A stretch of DNA of 39,985 bases from positions 1 through 39,985 of the forward strand of contig NZ_FOXS01000012.1 of the NCBI RefSeq assembly GCF_900115775.1, written 5' to 3'. A program made the position numbers and the translations under genes. Position 1 is the stretch's first letter. Every line of letters starts with the position of its first letter. The DNA comes from Hymenobacter arizonensis (GTDB taxonomy: Bacteria > Bacteroidota > Bacteroidia > Cytophagales > Hymenobacteraceae). Of this stretch, positions 24,744 to 32,364 are shown in pieces. The notes under the pieces are model-generated. The model saw only the letters and a list, made by a program, of their open reading frames with translations. It was not told the origin of the DNA and did no database searches.

Positions 24744-26024
24744 ATGTCAACTGTAGCTATTCAGGTCGAAAGTCTATCCAAACGCTACCGGCTCGGTACG
24801 ATTGGTACTGGCTCCTTGCGTCAAGACGTTCAACGTTGGTGGACAACGGCCATCCGTAAGAAAGAAGACCCTTTCTTTTTAGCAGACTCTGCTACTCAGC
24901 AAAAGCAAGCCTTATGGGCCCTACAGGATATCAGTTTCGAAGTCCAGCAGGGGGAAGTTTTAGGCATTGTCGGCAATAACGGGGCTGGTAAGTCCACGCT
25001 GTTAAAAATTATTTCCCGCATTGTGCGCCCCACCCAAGGTACCGTGCGGGGGCGGGGACGAATTAATAGTCTGCTGGAAGTAGGTACAGGGTTTCAGCCG
25101 GATCTAACGGGTCGGGATAATATCTTGTTAAGCGGTTATATCCTAGGAATGAGTAAGGCTGAAGTGCGGGCTAAATTCGACGAAATAGTGGCTTTTGCGG
25201 GAATTGAGCGTTTTCTGGATACCCCGGTTAAGCGTTACTCCTCTGGAATGTATGTGCGATTAGCTTTCGCTGTTGCCGCCCATTTGGAACCTGATATCCT
25301 CATTCTCGATGAAGTGTTGGCTGTAGGTGATTCTGAATTTCAGAAGAAATGCCTGGGTAAAATACGGGAAGTATCGCACCACACCGGACGTACCATCCTC
25401 TTCGTCAGTCACAGCATGCAAGCCATTACCAATTTATGTGATAAAGGTATGTGGCTGCATCAAGGTAAGATCAAAAAAATAGGGACAGCTTCTGCCGTAG
25501 TGAACGAATACTTAGTCAGTGCGCAACGTATTCAACTCAAGCAAAAATGGGACGACGCCACGCTAGCTCCGGGCAATGAACGCATCCGTTTAAAACTTGT
25601 GGAACTTGTGCCTCACTTGCTTACTCCAGATTCTCCTGTGGACGTACGTACTCCTCTTACTTTCAAGATCGAGTTTTGGAACCTATTGCCAGGCGAAACG
25701 TCCTTGAGTATGGGCCTGCATTTGTATACCTATAGTGGAGAATGCGTCTTTGATCGGCCGACTCCTGACAGTCTTTGCAATCAGGGGCTTATTAAAGCAG
25801 AGTGCACCATTCCTGGTGATTTTCTCAATGATGGGGCTTATTACTTCTCTTTCGTAATTACCCGTGATACCTCTGTGGATTTGTTTCGTTACGAGGAATG
25901 CTTGTCGTTCGAACTAGAGGATTTTCGCGGTGATTATAATTATTATGGCAAGTGGCTGGGTGTCGTTCGCCCTAACTTTCCTTTCAAGCTCATACAAGCC
26001 GGCGTGGAAAGTTTCGCTAGTTAG
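24744..26024 (+). CDS. wzt: ABC polysaccharide exporter, ATPase with C-terminal carbohydrate-binding domain (Wzt-like)
   Basis: A 426-residue ATPase. The nucleotide-binding domain has Walker A GNNGAGKST (77-85), the signature YSSGMYVRLA (about 165), Walker B ILILDE (about 185-190) and the switch His in SHSMQ (223). A long insert after residue 25 (RWWTTAIRKKEDPFFL) is typical of Wzt/TagH proteins. From about 270 to the end lies an extra beta-rich domain (KLVELVPHLLT, LTFKIEFWNLLPGETSLSMG, YFSFVITRDTSVDLFRYEEC) matching the Wzt C-terminal carbohydrate-binding domain, which in E. coli O8/O9a recognises the chemically capped end of the polymer before export. It sits 5 bp after wzm and 41 bp before a GT-methyltransferase fusion. 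Confidence 0.93.
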   Translation: MSTVAIQVESLSKRYRLGTIGTGSLRQDVQRWWTTAIRKKEDPFFLADSATQQKQALWALQDISFEVQQGEVLGIVGNNGAGKSTLLKIISRIVRPTQGTVRGRGRINSLLEVGTGFQPDLTGRDNILLSGYILGMSKAEVRAKFDEIVAFAGIERFLDTPVKRYSSGMYVRLAFAVAAHLEPDILILDEVLAVGDSEFQKKCLGKIREVSHHTGRTILFVSHSMQAITNLCDKGMWLHQGKIKKIGTASAVVNEYLVSAQRIQLKQKWDDATLAPGNERIRLKLVELVPHLLTPDSPVDVRTPLTFKIEFWNLLPGETSLSMGLHLYTYSGECVFDRPTPDSLCNQGLIKAECTIPGDFLNDGAYYFSFVITRDTSVDLFRYEECLSFELEDFRGDYNYYGKWLGVVRPNFPFKLIQAGVESFAS

Positions 26025-26065
26025 CAGGTGATGTGATGCCATATTAAAATGCACTGTGAAAGTCA

Positions 26066-27697
26066 ATGAATGCTCCTGATTTAGTATCCCTAATTATTCC
26101 CTGCTATAATCAAGGTCATCTACTAACGACCGCCATCGAAAGTGTACTGAACCAAACCTACTCCACGGTAGAAATTTTGGTAATCGATGATGGCTCCGTA
26201 GATAACACCCGGGCCATTGCGGCTCAGTATTCTCAGGTGCAGTATATCTACCAACCAAATCAGGGTTTGTCGGCAGCTCGCAACACGGGAATTCTGCGAA
26301 GCCAGGGCCAATACTTGATCTTTCTTGACGCGGATGACTGGCTCTATCCGAAAGCGATAGCAGTCAATATAAATTATCTGAAATTATACCCAGCATCAGC
26401 CTTTGTAGCGGGCTCTTACGACTTAGTGTATTCCGATGAACAAAGGGTCGTCGCGAAAATTCCTCCCCTGTATCCCAATACCTATTCCGCTCTCCTAGCG
26501 GAAGGCAACTTTATTGGCATGATAGCGGCCGTTATGTTTCCTAGGTGGGTATTAGACGAGTTTCCCTTTGCCGTGGAATTACGGCGATGTGAAGACTATG
26601 ATTTATACCTTCGGATAACGCGTAAGTATCAGATAGTTCAACACCAGGAGAGATTAGCTGCCTATCGCATGCATCCGGCTTCCCTGTCAGCGAATGCTCA
26701 CGCCATGCTCAGCAGTGCCCTCCAGGTTTTGCTGAGCCAACAAGCAGCTTTACAAACTACCGAGGAGATGGAAGCCCTTACCAAAGGCATCTATCAATTT
26801 AAAGAATATTATTATACGGTTATCAGCCATAGCATGCTAACCAGCAAAACAACCCCGAGCCGGGCAATCCTGCTTGACTTACTACAGTATTCTCCTTATA
26901 TGTTTGCTCGCTACTACCTTCTGCGTAAAGCTGCTCCCCTGAGCGCCCTAATCAAACGAGGCACCCCCAAGCGAGCCTTTCAGGTCCTGCGTAAATTAGG
27001 CCTGATCAATCACTCTTCTCCCTCTTCGGGTAAAGTTGACTTTGGCGATTTAGCACGCTTAGCGCCGCTCTGTGATGAATTTGGTTACACTCGGGGTGGC
27101 CCCATTGACCGCTATTACATAGAGAACTTTCTTCGGAGTGAAGCCTTGGGCATCAAAAACCGAGTCCTAGAGATAGGAGACAACTCTTACACCTTGCAGT
27201 TTGGCAATCCGAATAACCTTATTAGTGAAGTACTACACATCAATGAAGGACATCCACAAGCAACATATGTCGGTGACTTAAGTAACGCTCCCCACCTACC
27301 TGACGACACTTTTGACTGCATTGTTCTTACGCAGACTCTGCAGTTTATATATGATTTCACTGGAGCCCTCCGTACGTGTTATCGCATTCTCAAACCTGGC
27401 GGAATGCTGTTGCTAACCTGCCCAGGATTGACTCCTATTGACAAGGGCGAATGGCAAGAGACATGGTATTGGTCATTTACAGATAAAGCGTTGCGCAAAA
27501 TAATGGCGGAAATATTCAACCAGGGGCAAGTGGAAGTCAAGTCATTTGGCAACGTTTTCGTTGCTACAGCTTTCTTGTATGGCCTTGGCCTGCCGGAAGT
27601 AACAAAGGAACAGTTAGATTATTTTGATCCTCAATTTCAAGTTATAAACACCGTAAAGGCGGTGAAACCGTTACCTAGTGCTGAAAAACTTACTTAA
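26066..27697 (+). CDS. Glycosyltransferase (GT2)-methyltransferase fusion
   Basis: A 543-residue two-domain protein. Residues 1 to about 230 are GT2: VSLIIPCYNQGHLLTTAIES, ILVIDDGSVDNTRAI, FLDADDWLYP (DxD) and RRCEDYDLYLRITR. Residues about 340-540 form a class I SAM methyltransferase: RVLEIGDNSYTLQFG (motif I, about 365, less glycine-rich than usual), YVGDLSNAPHLPDDTFDCIVLTQTLQFIYD and LRTCYRILKPGGMLLLTCPG. This C-terminal type, with E-I-G-D and T-Q-T-L-Q-F-I-Y-D, is a family often seen in exopolysaccharide loci. Placed right after Wzt, it could add and methylate a terminal sugar; that role is inferred. It overlaps the next gene by 20 bp. Confidence 0.87.
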   Translation: MNAPDLVSLIIPCYNQGHLLTTAIESVLNQTYSTVEILVIDDGSVDNTRAIAAQYSQVQYIYQPNQGLSAARNTGILRSQGQYLIFLDADDWLYPKAIAVNINYLKLYPASAFVAGSYDLVYSDEQRVVAKIPPLYPNTYSALLAEGNFIGMIAAVMFPRWVLDEFPFAVELRRCEDYDLYLRITRKYQIVQHQERLAAYRMHPASLSANAHAMLSSALQVLLSQQAALQTTEEMEALTKGIYQFKEYYYTVISHSMLTSKTTPSRAILLDLLQYSPYMFARYYLLRKAAPLSALIKRGTPKRAFQVLRKLGLINHSSPSSGKVDFGDLARLAPLCDEFGYTRGGPIDRYYIENFLRSEALGIKNRVLEIGDNSYTLQFGNPNNLISEVLHINEGHPQATYVGDLSNAPHLPDDTFDCIVLTQTLQFIYDFTGALRTCYRILKPGGMLLLTCPGLTPIDKGEWQETWYWSFTDKALRKIMAEIFNQGQVEVKSFGNVFVATAFLYGLGLPEVTKEQLDYFDPQFQVINTVKAVKPLPSAEKLT

Positions 27698-28694
27698 TCA
27701 GATTCCAAATTACTTTGAACCCAAGGCACTTGTGGTCTTGTATCACCGCGTGGCCGAAGTTGAGTTGGACCCTTGGAATTTAGCTGTCTCTCCGGCCCGC
27801 TTTGAGCAACACTTACAGGTCTTAAAAGATTTTGCGCCAGTTATATCCGTGCCAGAACTGCTGGCTAAACTTCACACAAAAACGCTACCCCGCCGGAGTG
27901 TCGTTATCACGTTTGATGATGGCTACATAGACAATTTCACCTATGCTATGCCTCTGCTCGAGCAGTTTCAGCTGCCGGCTACCTTTTTTGTTGTTGCTAA
28001 CACACTTACCCGCTCCCAAGATTTCTGGTGGGATGAACTAGCGCGTATTTTTTTGGTACAACCTATCTTGCCAGCCTTATTTTCCTTAACGATAGGCAAT
28101 GGTCAACGGCTAGAATTTGACCTTGCAAATGATTGTGTCCTAAGCGAAGATTTATGGGTCTTACACCAGCAGTGGAAAGGCCAGTACGCCCCTCCTCCCA
28201 CGCGGCGGGCCCACCTTTACCATCTGTTATGGCAAACCTTAATACCATTGCCTTCCGCCGAACAGCGTGCTGCCATTTCCCACATTCGTGATTGGACTAA
28301 GGCCACGCCGCCAATCCAGCCGAACACAATGTCGGTAGCTCAACTGCAACTCCTACGGGACAATCCCCTCTTCACAGTTGGAGCTCATACCCTCACACAC
28401 CCAGCTTTAGCTTATCACTCATCTTCTGTACAAAAGCACGAACTGCGGATGGGCAAACAGCTCCTGAGCCAGGAATTGAGCAGTAATATAGAATTAGTTG
28501 CATATCCTTATGGCAGCTGCAATGACGAAACCATAAATTTAGCTCGCGCCGAAGAATTTACGGCCGCGTTCACCACGCAAGCTCAAACGATAACTAGCAA
28601 CGCTAACCCATATCGCCTAGGTCGCTTTCAGGTTGACAACTGGGATGGACCGACTTTAAAAAAATACATTCGCCATTGGTTTACCTATTGCTAA
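27678..28694 (+). CDS. Polysaccharide deacetylase (NodB/CE4 family)
   Basis: A 338-residue protein with the NodB fold. Motif 1 is ITFDDGYIDNF (D80 and D81 for catalysis and metal), and motif 2 is GAHTLTHPAL (H237 and H241, the metal-binding H-x-x-x-H). VVLYHRVAE near the start, ATFFVVANTLTRSQDFWWDE and the final VAYPYGSCNDETINLA match this group. The enzyme would remove N- or O-acetyl groups from a sugar polymer or a lipid-linked intermediate. No signal peptide is obvious, so it may act in the cytoplasm on the growing unit. The start is a GTG at 27678, inside the end of the fusion gene (20-bp overlap), so translation is coupled; no later start gives the conserved N-terminal strand. Confidence 0.9.
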   Translation: MLKNLLNQIPNYFEPKALVVLYHRVAEVELDPWNLAVSPARFEQHLQVLKDFAPVISVPELLAKLHTKTLPRRSVVITFDDGYIDNFTYAMPLLEQFQLPATFFVVANTLTRSQDFWWDELARIFLVQPILPALFSLTIGNGQRLEFDLANDCVLSEDLWVLHQQWKGQYAPPPTRRAHLYHLLWQTLIPLPSAEQRAAISHIRDWTKATPPIQPNTMSVAQLQLLRDNPLFTVGAHTLTHPALAYHSSSVQKHELRMGKQLLSQELSSNIELVAYPYGSCNDETINLARAEEFTAAFTTQAQTITSNANPYRLGRFQVDNWDGPTLKKYIRHWFTYC

Positions 28695-28701
28695 CTGTGC
28701 T

Positions 28702-29607
28702 ATGAGTCAGGCAGACGTCGTCCCCAAGGTTTCCGTGATCATGTGTTTCCTAAACATGGAGCAATTTATAACGGAAGCTGTTGAAAGCGTCCTGCAGCAA
28801 ACGTATGATTTTTGGGAGCTTATATTGTTAGATGATGGCTCCACGGATGGAAGTACTGCCCTTGCTCAGCAATATGCTCATCAACACGCACCGAAAATTG
28901 TGTATTGCGAGCATGCCGGGCATCTTAACCGCGGTCTTAGCGCAAGTCGTAACGCAGCACTGTCAAATAGCCGTGGCGAGTTCATTGCTTTTTTGGATGC
29001 TGATGATGTATGGCTCCCAACCATGTTAGCCCATAATATGGCCATTATGCAGCAACGAGATGTCGCTATGATCTGCGAAGCGACTGAATATTGGAATGAT
29101 TGGGTAGATTCTAGTAAAAAAAATATAATTATACCTGTGGGTGGACAACAAGACCACTTGTACGCACCGCCCCAATTGGTACTAGAGTTATATCCTTTGG
29201 GCACTGGAGCATCCCCTTGTGTTTGTGCTATCCTAGTGAAAAAAGAGGCTCTAAATAGCTGCGGTGGATTTGACGAGTCTTTTCCGGGAATGTACGAAGA
29301 CCAGGTTCTGCTCGTCAAGATTTATTTATCAGAGCCTGTTTATGTCTCATCCAGTTGCCACAACCGTTATCGTCAGCGGCCTCAATCTCTCTTACAGACT
29401 TCTCTGAAGAGTGGTACGTACATGCACGACCGCTTGTATTTTTTGCAGTGGTGTCAGCTATACTTTTCTACCCAGCACATAACTGATACACGTATCATAA
29501 AGCGTTTAGAGCACGCTCTATTACCTTATAAGCCCAATCTAATACACTTTGTAAAAAGGATGCTGCCGGCACGTGTGAGAAGATTCATTAAATCGTGGAG
29601 GCAGTAA
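28702..29607 (+). CDS. Family 2 glycosyltransferase
   Basis: A 301-residue GT2 enzyme, the last plus-strand gene of the locus. Motifs are VSVIMCFLNMEQFITEAVES, LILLDDGSTDGSTALAQQYA, LNRGLSASRNAALSNSRGEF, the DxD motif FLDADDVWLP (about 94) and the later GGFDESFPGMYEDQVLLVKI, in which E-D-Q replaces the common E-D-W/x of the catalytic helix. The start ATG is 7 bp after the deacetylase stop, so they are in one transcript. The C-terminus is basic (KRMLPARVRRFIKSWRQ), suiting membrane association. Function as a polymer glycosyltransferase is inferred; sugar unknown. Confidence 0.9.
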   Translation: MSQADVVPKVSVIMCFLNMEQFITEAVESVLQQTYDFWELILLDDGSTDGSTALAQQYAHQHAPKIVYCEHAGHLNRGLSASRNAALSNSRGEFIAFLDADDVWLPTMLAHNMAIMQQRDVAMICEATEYWNDWVDSSKKNIIIPVGGQQDHLYAPPQLVLELYPLGTGASPCVCAILVKKEALNSCGGFDESFPGMYEDQVLLVKIYLSEPVYVSSSCHNRYRQRPQSLLQTSLKSGTYMHDRLYFLQWCQLYFSTQHITDTRIIKRLEHALLPYKPNLIHFVKRMLPARVRRFIKSWRQ

Positions 29608-29789
29608 AATAGTGGCTGTAAACTTCCCTGACCTTTACTTCTCATTGACTCATTCGAAGGAGAACCTGCGGTGCTAATACGGAAAACATGCACCTTCATC
29701 TGCCCGCTGACCATATAACATGTCCGTATATATTTTAACATGGACGAAACTAATACTCCGCTTAAAATATTCCGACACTGCCTCTTAGT

Positions 29790-30773
29790 TTATTTCATCA
29801 TTGCCCATAACGCATTCTTGTAGTATCGCAACAAATTTCGGGCGTGCGAGGGCTGCAGAAAGCGTTTATATAATTTAAGCTGAGGAAGATAATATCTTTC
29901 CTTTCTAGTTGAGTGTAACCGCAAACAAGCTTCAGTCAAATAATGGAATTGCTTATCCTTAGTAAACCATTCTTCCCACGCTTGTCTAGCTAACAGTCCC
30001 ATGTGTGCAGCACTAGGCTCTTTTTCCTTCAGTATTGCAGGAATATTAGCAATCTCGGCTTCCGACACTCTAATTGAGAACTCCTCCCACTTAGGTCCTA
30101 CTGTCGGCACCCACTCATCAGAAATGATGACAGGAGGTATTCCCATTTGCAGACATTCATATAACCTGTAGGAATTTGCTGCTAGGCCTCTGGGACAAAG
30201 AATAAACTTGCTGGCACGGCATATTTCGGCATAGCTCGCTTGGTATTCCACATAATCATCCTCCGCAAGGGCCCAAGCATCTTTATCTGATGTGTCCCCA
30301 AGGTAGACATCGTCACGGCAAAGAGTCAGAATTGATTTTCGGATGGGATGAGTACGCCCAGCTCCCACAAACGAAAACAAATATTTTTTTTCTGTTACTC
30401 CAGAGCAATCACGAATTTCTGTGTTCGGTATAAGTTGAACAATATATGAAAAGGGCTGCGTAAAATCAGGAAAGTAGTCTTGCAGGCTCAATACTGGCGT
30501 TACAGTGGGGATGAGGGGTATAGTAGCGTAGTTATCGTGGTACAGATAACATTTATGACGGTATTGCCGATAAATTTCATTTTGCAGAACCGCAAAGAAA
30601 TAAGGATCATGGGCAGGATGATGTTCTGCAAAGATGATGATATCAGCTGCTTGTGGATCTTGTACTAATTGATGACACTTAAACGGATCTGCTTTAGCGG
30701 ACTCTTCAAGATAGGCGGGCGTAAAATTATTTAATGGGTTACTGGGGTAGGCCGACGTTATAAACACCTTCAT
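29790..30773 (-). CDS. Exostosin-family (GT47-like) glycosyltransferase
   Basis: A 327-residue protein on the strand opposite to the main locus, with convergent 3' ends. The conserved core of the exostosin domain is visible: KYLFSFVGAGRTHPIRKSIL, then ASKFILCPRGLAANSYRLYE and CLQMGIPPVIISDEWVPTVG (the C-P-R-G ... S-x-R-x-x-E-x-x-x-x-G-x-x-P-V-I/V segment of GT47 enzymes). Eukaryotic members make heparan sulfate or plant wall polymers. Bacterial ones occur in envelope-sugar loci; their reactions are mostly unknown. It has a plain cytosolic N-terminus (MKVFITSAYPSNPLNNFTP), with no signal anchor. The ATG at 30773 is the natural start. Likely acquired separately, given its strand. Confidence 0.85.
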   Translation of the reverse strand: MKVFITSAYPSNPLNNFTPAYLEESAKADPFKCHQLVQDPQAADIIIFAEHHPAHDPYFFAVLQNEIYRQYRHKCYLYHDNYATIPLIPTVTPVLSLQDYFPDFTQPFSYIVQLIPNTEIRDCSGVTEKKYLFSFVGAGRTHPIRKSILTLCRDDVYLGDTSDKDAWALAEDDYVEYQASYAEICRASKFILCPRGLAANSYRLYECLQMGIPPVIISDEWVPTVGPKWEEFSIRVSEAEIANIPAILKEKEPSAAHMGLLARQAWEEWFTKDKQFHYLTEACLRLHSTRKERYYLPQLKLYKRFLQPSHARNLLRYYKNALWAMMK

Positions 30774-30850
30774 ATTAGGAGGAATGGAATGTCACTTCCG
30801 AATGGTTTCTGTTTACGATTTCTACCCTTTGACTCAGCCACTAATATAGC

Positions 30851-30872
30851 AGGTGGTCTAGTTGAAACGGAC
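30851..30872 (+). repeat. IS3-type terminal inverted repeat, orphan copy
   Basis: AGGTGGTCTAG followed by TTGAAACGGAC matches, at 20 of 22 positions, the inverted complement of the IS end at 34333-34352 and its two flanking bases (the outer TGA reads GCA here). It lies 39 bp outside the stop of the IS3 orfB relic at 30912, in the place expected for the right end of that element. Confidence 0.6.
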
Positions 30873-30911
30873 TGGTTGCTAAGGTAGCTTTTGCAGAAAG
30901 TATAGTTCAAA

Positions 30912-31058
30912 TCAATGTGACAAGCGGTAGCCCAGCGCCGAGTGCCGGCAGTCGAGGTTAAAGTAAGTGTAGAGGCACTCGGCGTCCTCTAACCAGGCCT
31001 CTTCGAGCGAAGTAAACGGCTCTCGAAAAGCGAGCAACTCAGTTTCAGTGAGCTTCAT
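30912..31058 (-). pseudogene. IS3-family orfB C-terminal relic
   Basis: A 48-codon open frame (ATG at 31058) reading MKLTETELLAFREPFTSLEE, then AWLEDAECLYTYFNLDCRHSALGYRLSH. The pattern F-x-S-L-E-E-A ... Y-x-Y-F-N-L-D-x-R-H-S-A-L-G-Y matches the last helix and end of IS3-type transposases (usually Y-N-x-x-R-R-H-S-A-L-G-Y-x-S-P), with Cys for one Arg. Only the extreme C-terminus survives. Its start codon overlaps the stop of the Rep relic (ATGA), probably a chance junction. A matching IS end lies just downstream at 30851-30872. Confidence 0.65.
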
Positions 31059-31833
31059 GCGGCTTCGGCCTGGGCTTTGTCATACAGATTACCCTGCGAG
31101 CTAAAACCGGGCAAGCCGTCCGCGTCGGTAGTCCGCTGCTTACTGGCGGCACTTGTATTACGGGCCCGGGCCGCATGAATAATCAAGGCGGAGATGTTTC
31201 TCTTGCCCGTTTTCTTTCCCTCCCACTCGACAGCAAATGCCACGTCCTGCGCGGCAAACTCCAGCCGGAAAGGCTCGAGTATCTACCGTTTCAAGTCGGC
31301 AAACAGAGGGTACAATGCTGCGTCATTCAGCAGCAGGTTCGTCTGTCCAACGACTAAGGAGCGCGTGAAGGTGCGCCCCTCGCTCATGTCGGCGGAGCGC
31401 ATTAAATACCAGTACAGCCGTTGGGCCGTGGGCGAAAGCTTGAGCAGCGTAGCTATATCGGCCCGCGTAAAATTGACCACCTTAGTGAGCTGGAGCAGGT
31501 AAGGCCGATTCAACGGCGCGAAATTGCCCAGTTTTCGCTCCTTACCGGCAGGCAACCTAATATCCGCGACAATACGCGTCCAGTGGAGTGATAGCTCTCT
31601 TTTTCATGCGCTCACTTGGAGCAGGTTGATATCTTTTGCAAACAAGTCCCTACACACCCGTCGAACGGAGGCATGCCGTGCCGCGTAGTTACTACCTAGC
31701 ACAGCCGACAGCGGAATATCAATGGGAAAGTTGCGGTCGTCGCTGTCGTCGGATTTGGTAAGCGCTGTGGTGAACTGCTGCGGAAATAGCGGCCCCGGCG
31801 CTACCGCTACGGCCGGGGGGCCTGCACTTTTAT
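31055..31833 (-). pseudogene. Plasmid-type replication initiator relic (Rep_3/RepB family)
   Basis: A single minus-strand frame is conserved for about 255 codons but broken by two stops: TGA (31604-31606) and TAG (31283-31285). Readable parts are FPIDIPLSAVLGSNYAARHA, VRRVCRDLFAKDINLL, KERKLGNFAPLNRPYLLQLT, FTRADIATLLKLSPTAQRLY and ADLKR-stop-ILEPFRLEFAAQ, then FAVEWEGKKTGKRNISALII. This is the order of the two winged-helix domains of Rep_3 initiators (P-Y-L-L-x-L ... F-T ... L-x-L-x-S ... R-L-Y, then the D-x-K-R-x-x-L-x-P helix and the beta hairpin with G-K-K-x-x-x). The N-terminus is missing. It is not functional without suppression of stops. Confidence 0.75.
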
Positions 31834-31846
31834 AAGCCTACATTGA

Positions 31847-32278
31847 GCGAGGGCGAGCAGCTACCTATGGCTCCACTACACAGTCAACCAGGAGCTGCTC
31901 TACGATTGCCGGGTGCACCTAGAGCAGCAGCCCAGCAACTTGCCCGGCGTGGTTGGTGGCCACCGGTGGTACATGGTCTGCCCAACAACCGACCGCCGCG
32001 CCACGGTGCTGTATTTACGCAGCGGAACCGGCATGTTAGCGCACCGCTGCGCCTTCGCCGGGGAACGGCTGTACTACGACTCGCAGCTGGAGAACAAGCG
32101 GTTTCGGGGCCTGAGTGCCTACTTTGGCGTTGATAGAAAATGTGAAGCCCAGTACCGGAAAGGCCGCAAGCTCTACTACCGAGGCAAGCCTACCCGCTGG
32201 CATGAACGGCTGTTGAAGTGGCCGCGACAAACGGCGGCTACGGCCCCGGCTCTACTGCGCATGTTGCAAGGTGGTTGA
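31847..32278 (+). pseudogene. Fragment of a conserved hypothetical protein (degenerate zinc-ribbon type)
   Basis: An open frame from just after a TGA to a TGA at 32276-32278. It encodes YLWLHYTVNQELLYDCRVHL, RWYMVCPTTDRRATVLYLRS, FAGERLYYDSQLENKRFRGL and KGRKLYYRGKPTRWHERLLK. The spacing W-[FY]-x-C-P ... R-R-x-x-x-L-Y-L ... Y-x-S-Q ... P-x-x-x-H/W-x-x-x-x-E-R-L resembles a conserved hypothetical seen in many bacteria next to mobile DNA, where the CPxC and CxxC cysteines form a zinc ribbon. Here only one Cys of the first pair remains. Usable starts are only a GTG at 31913, and the N-terminus is cut, so I treat it as a relic. Function unknown; the homology idea rests on pattern memory only. Confidence 0.45.
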
Positions 32279-32364
32279 GTTGATATACCGAATCTGAGTA
32301 AACATTTGTTGCTTTGTATACATAGATTGCAGTTTCTTACAGTAGGTCTATAAACCAATGGTAA

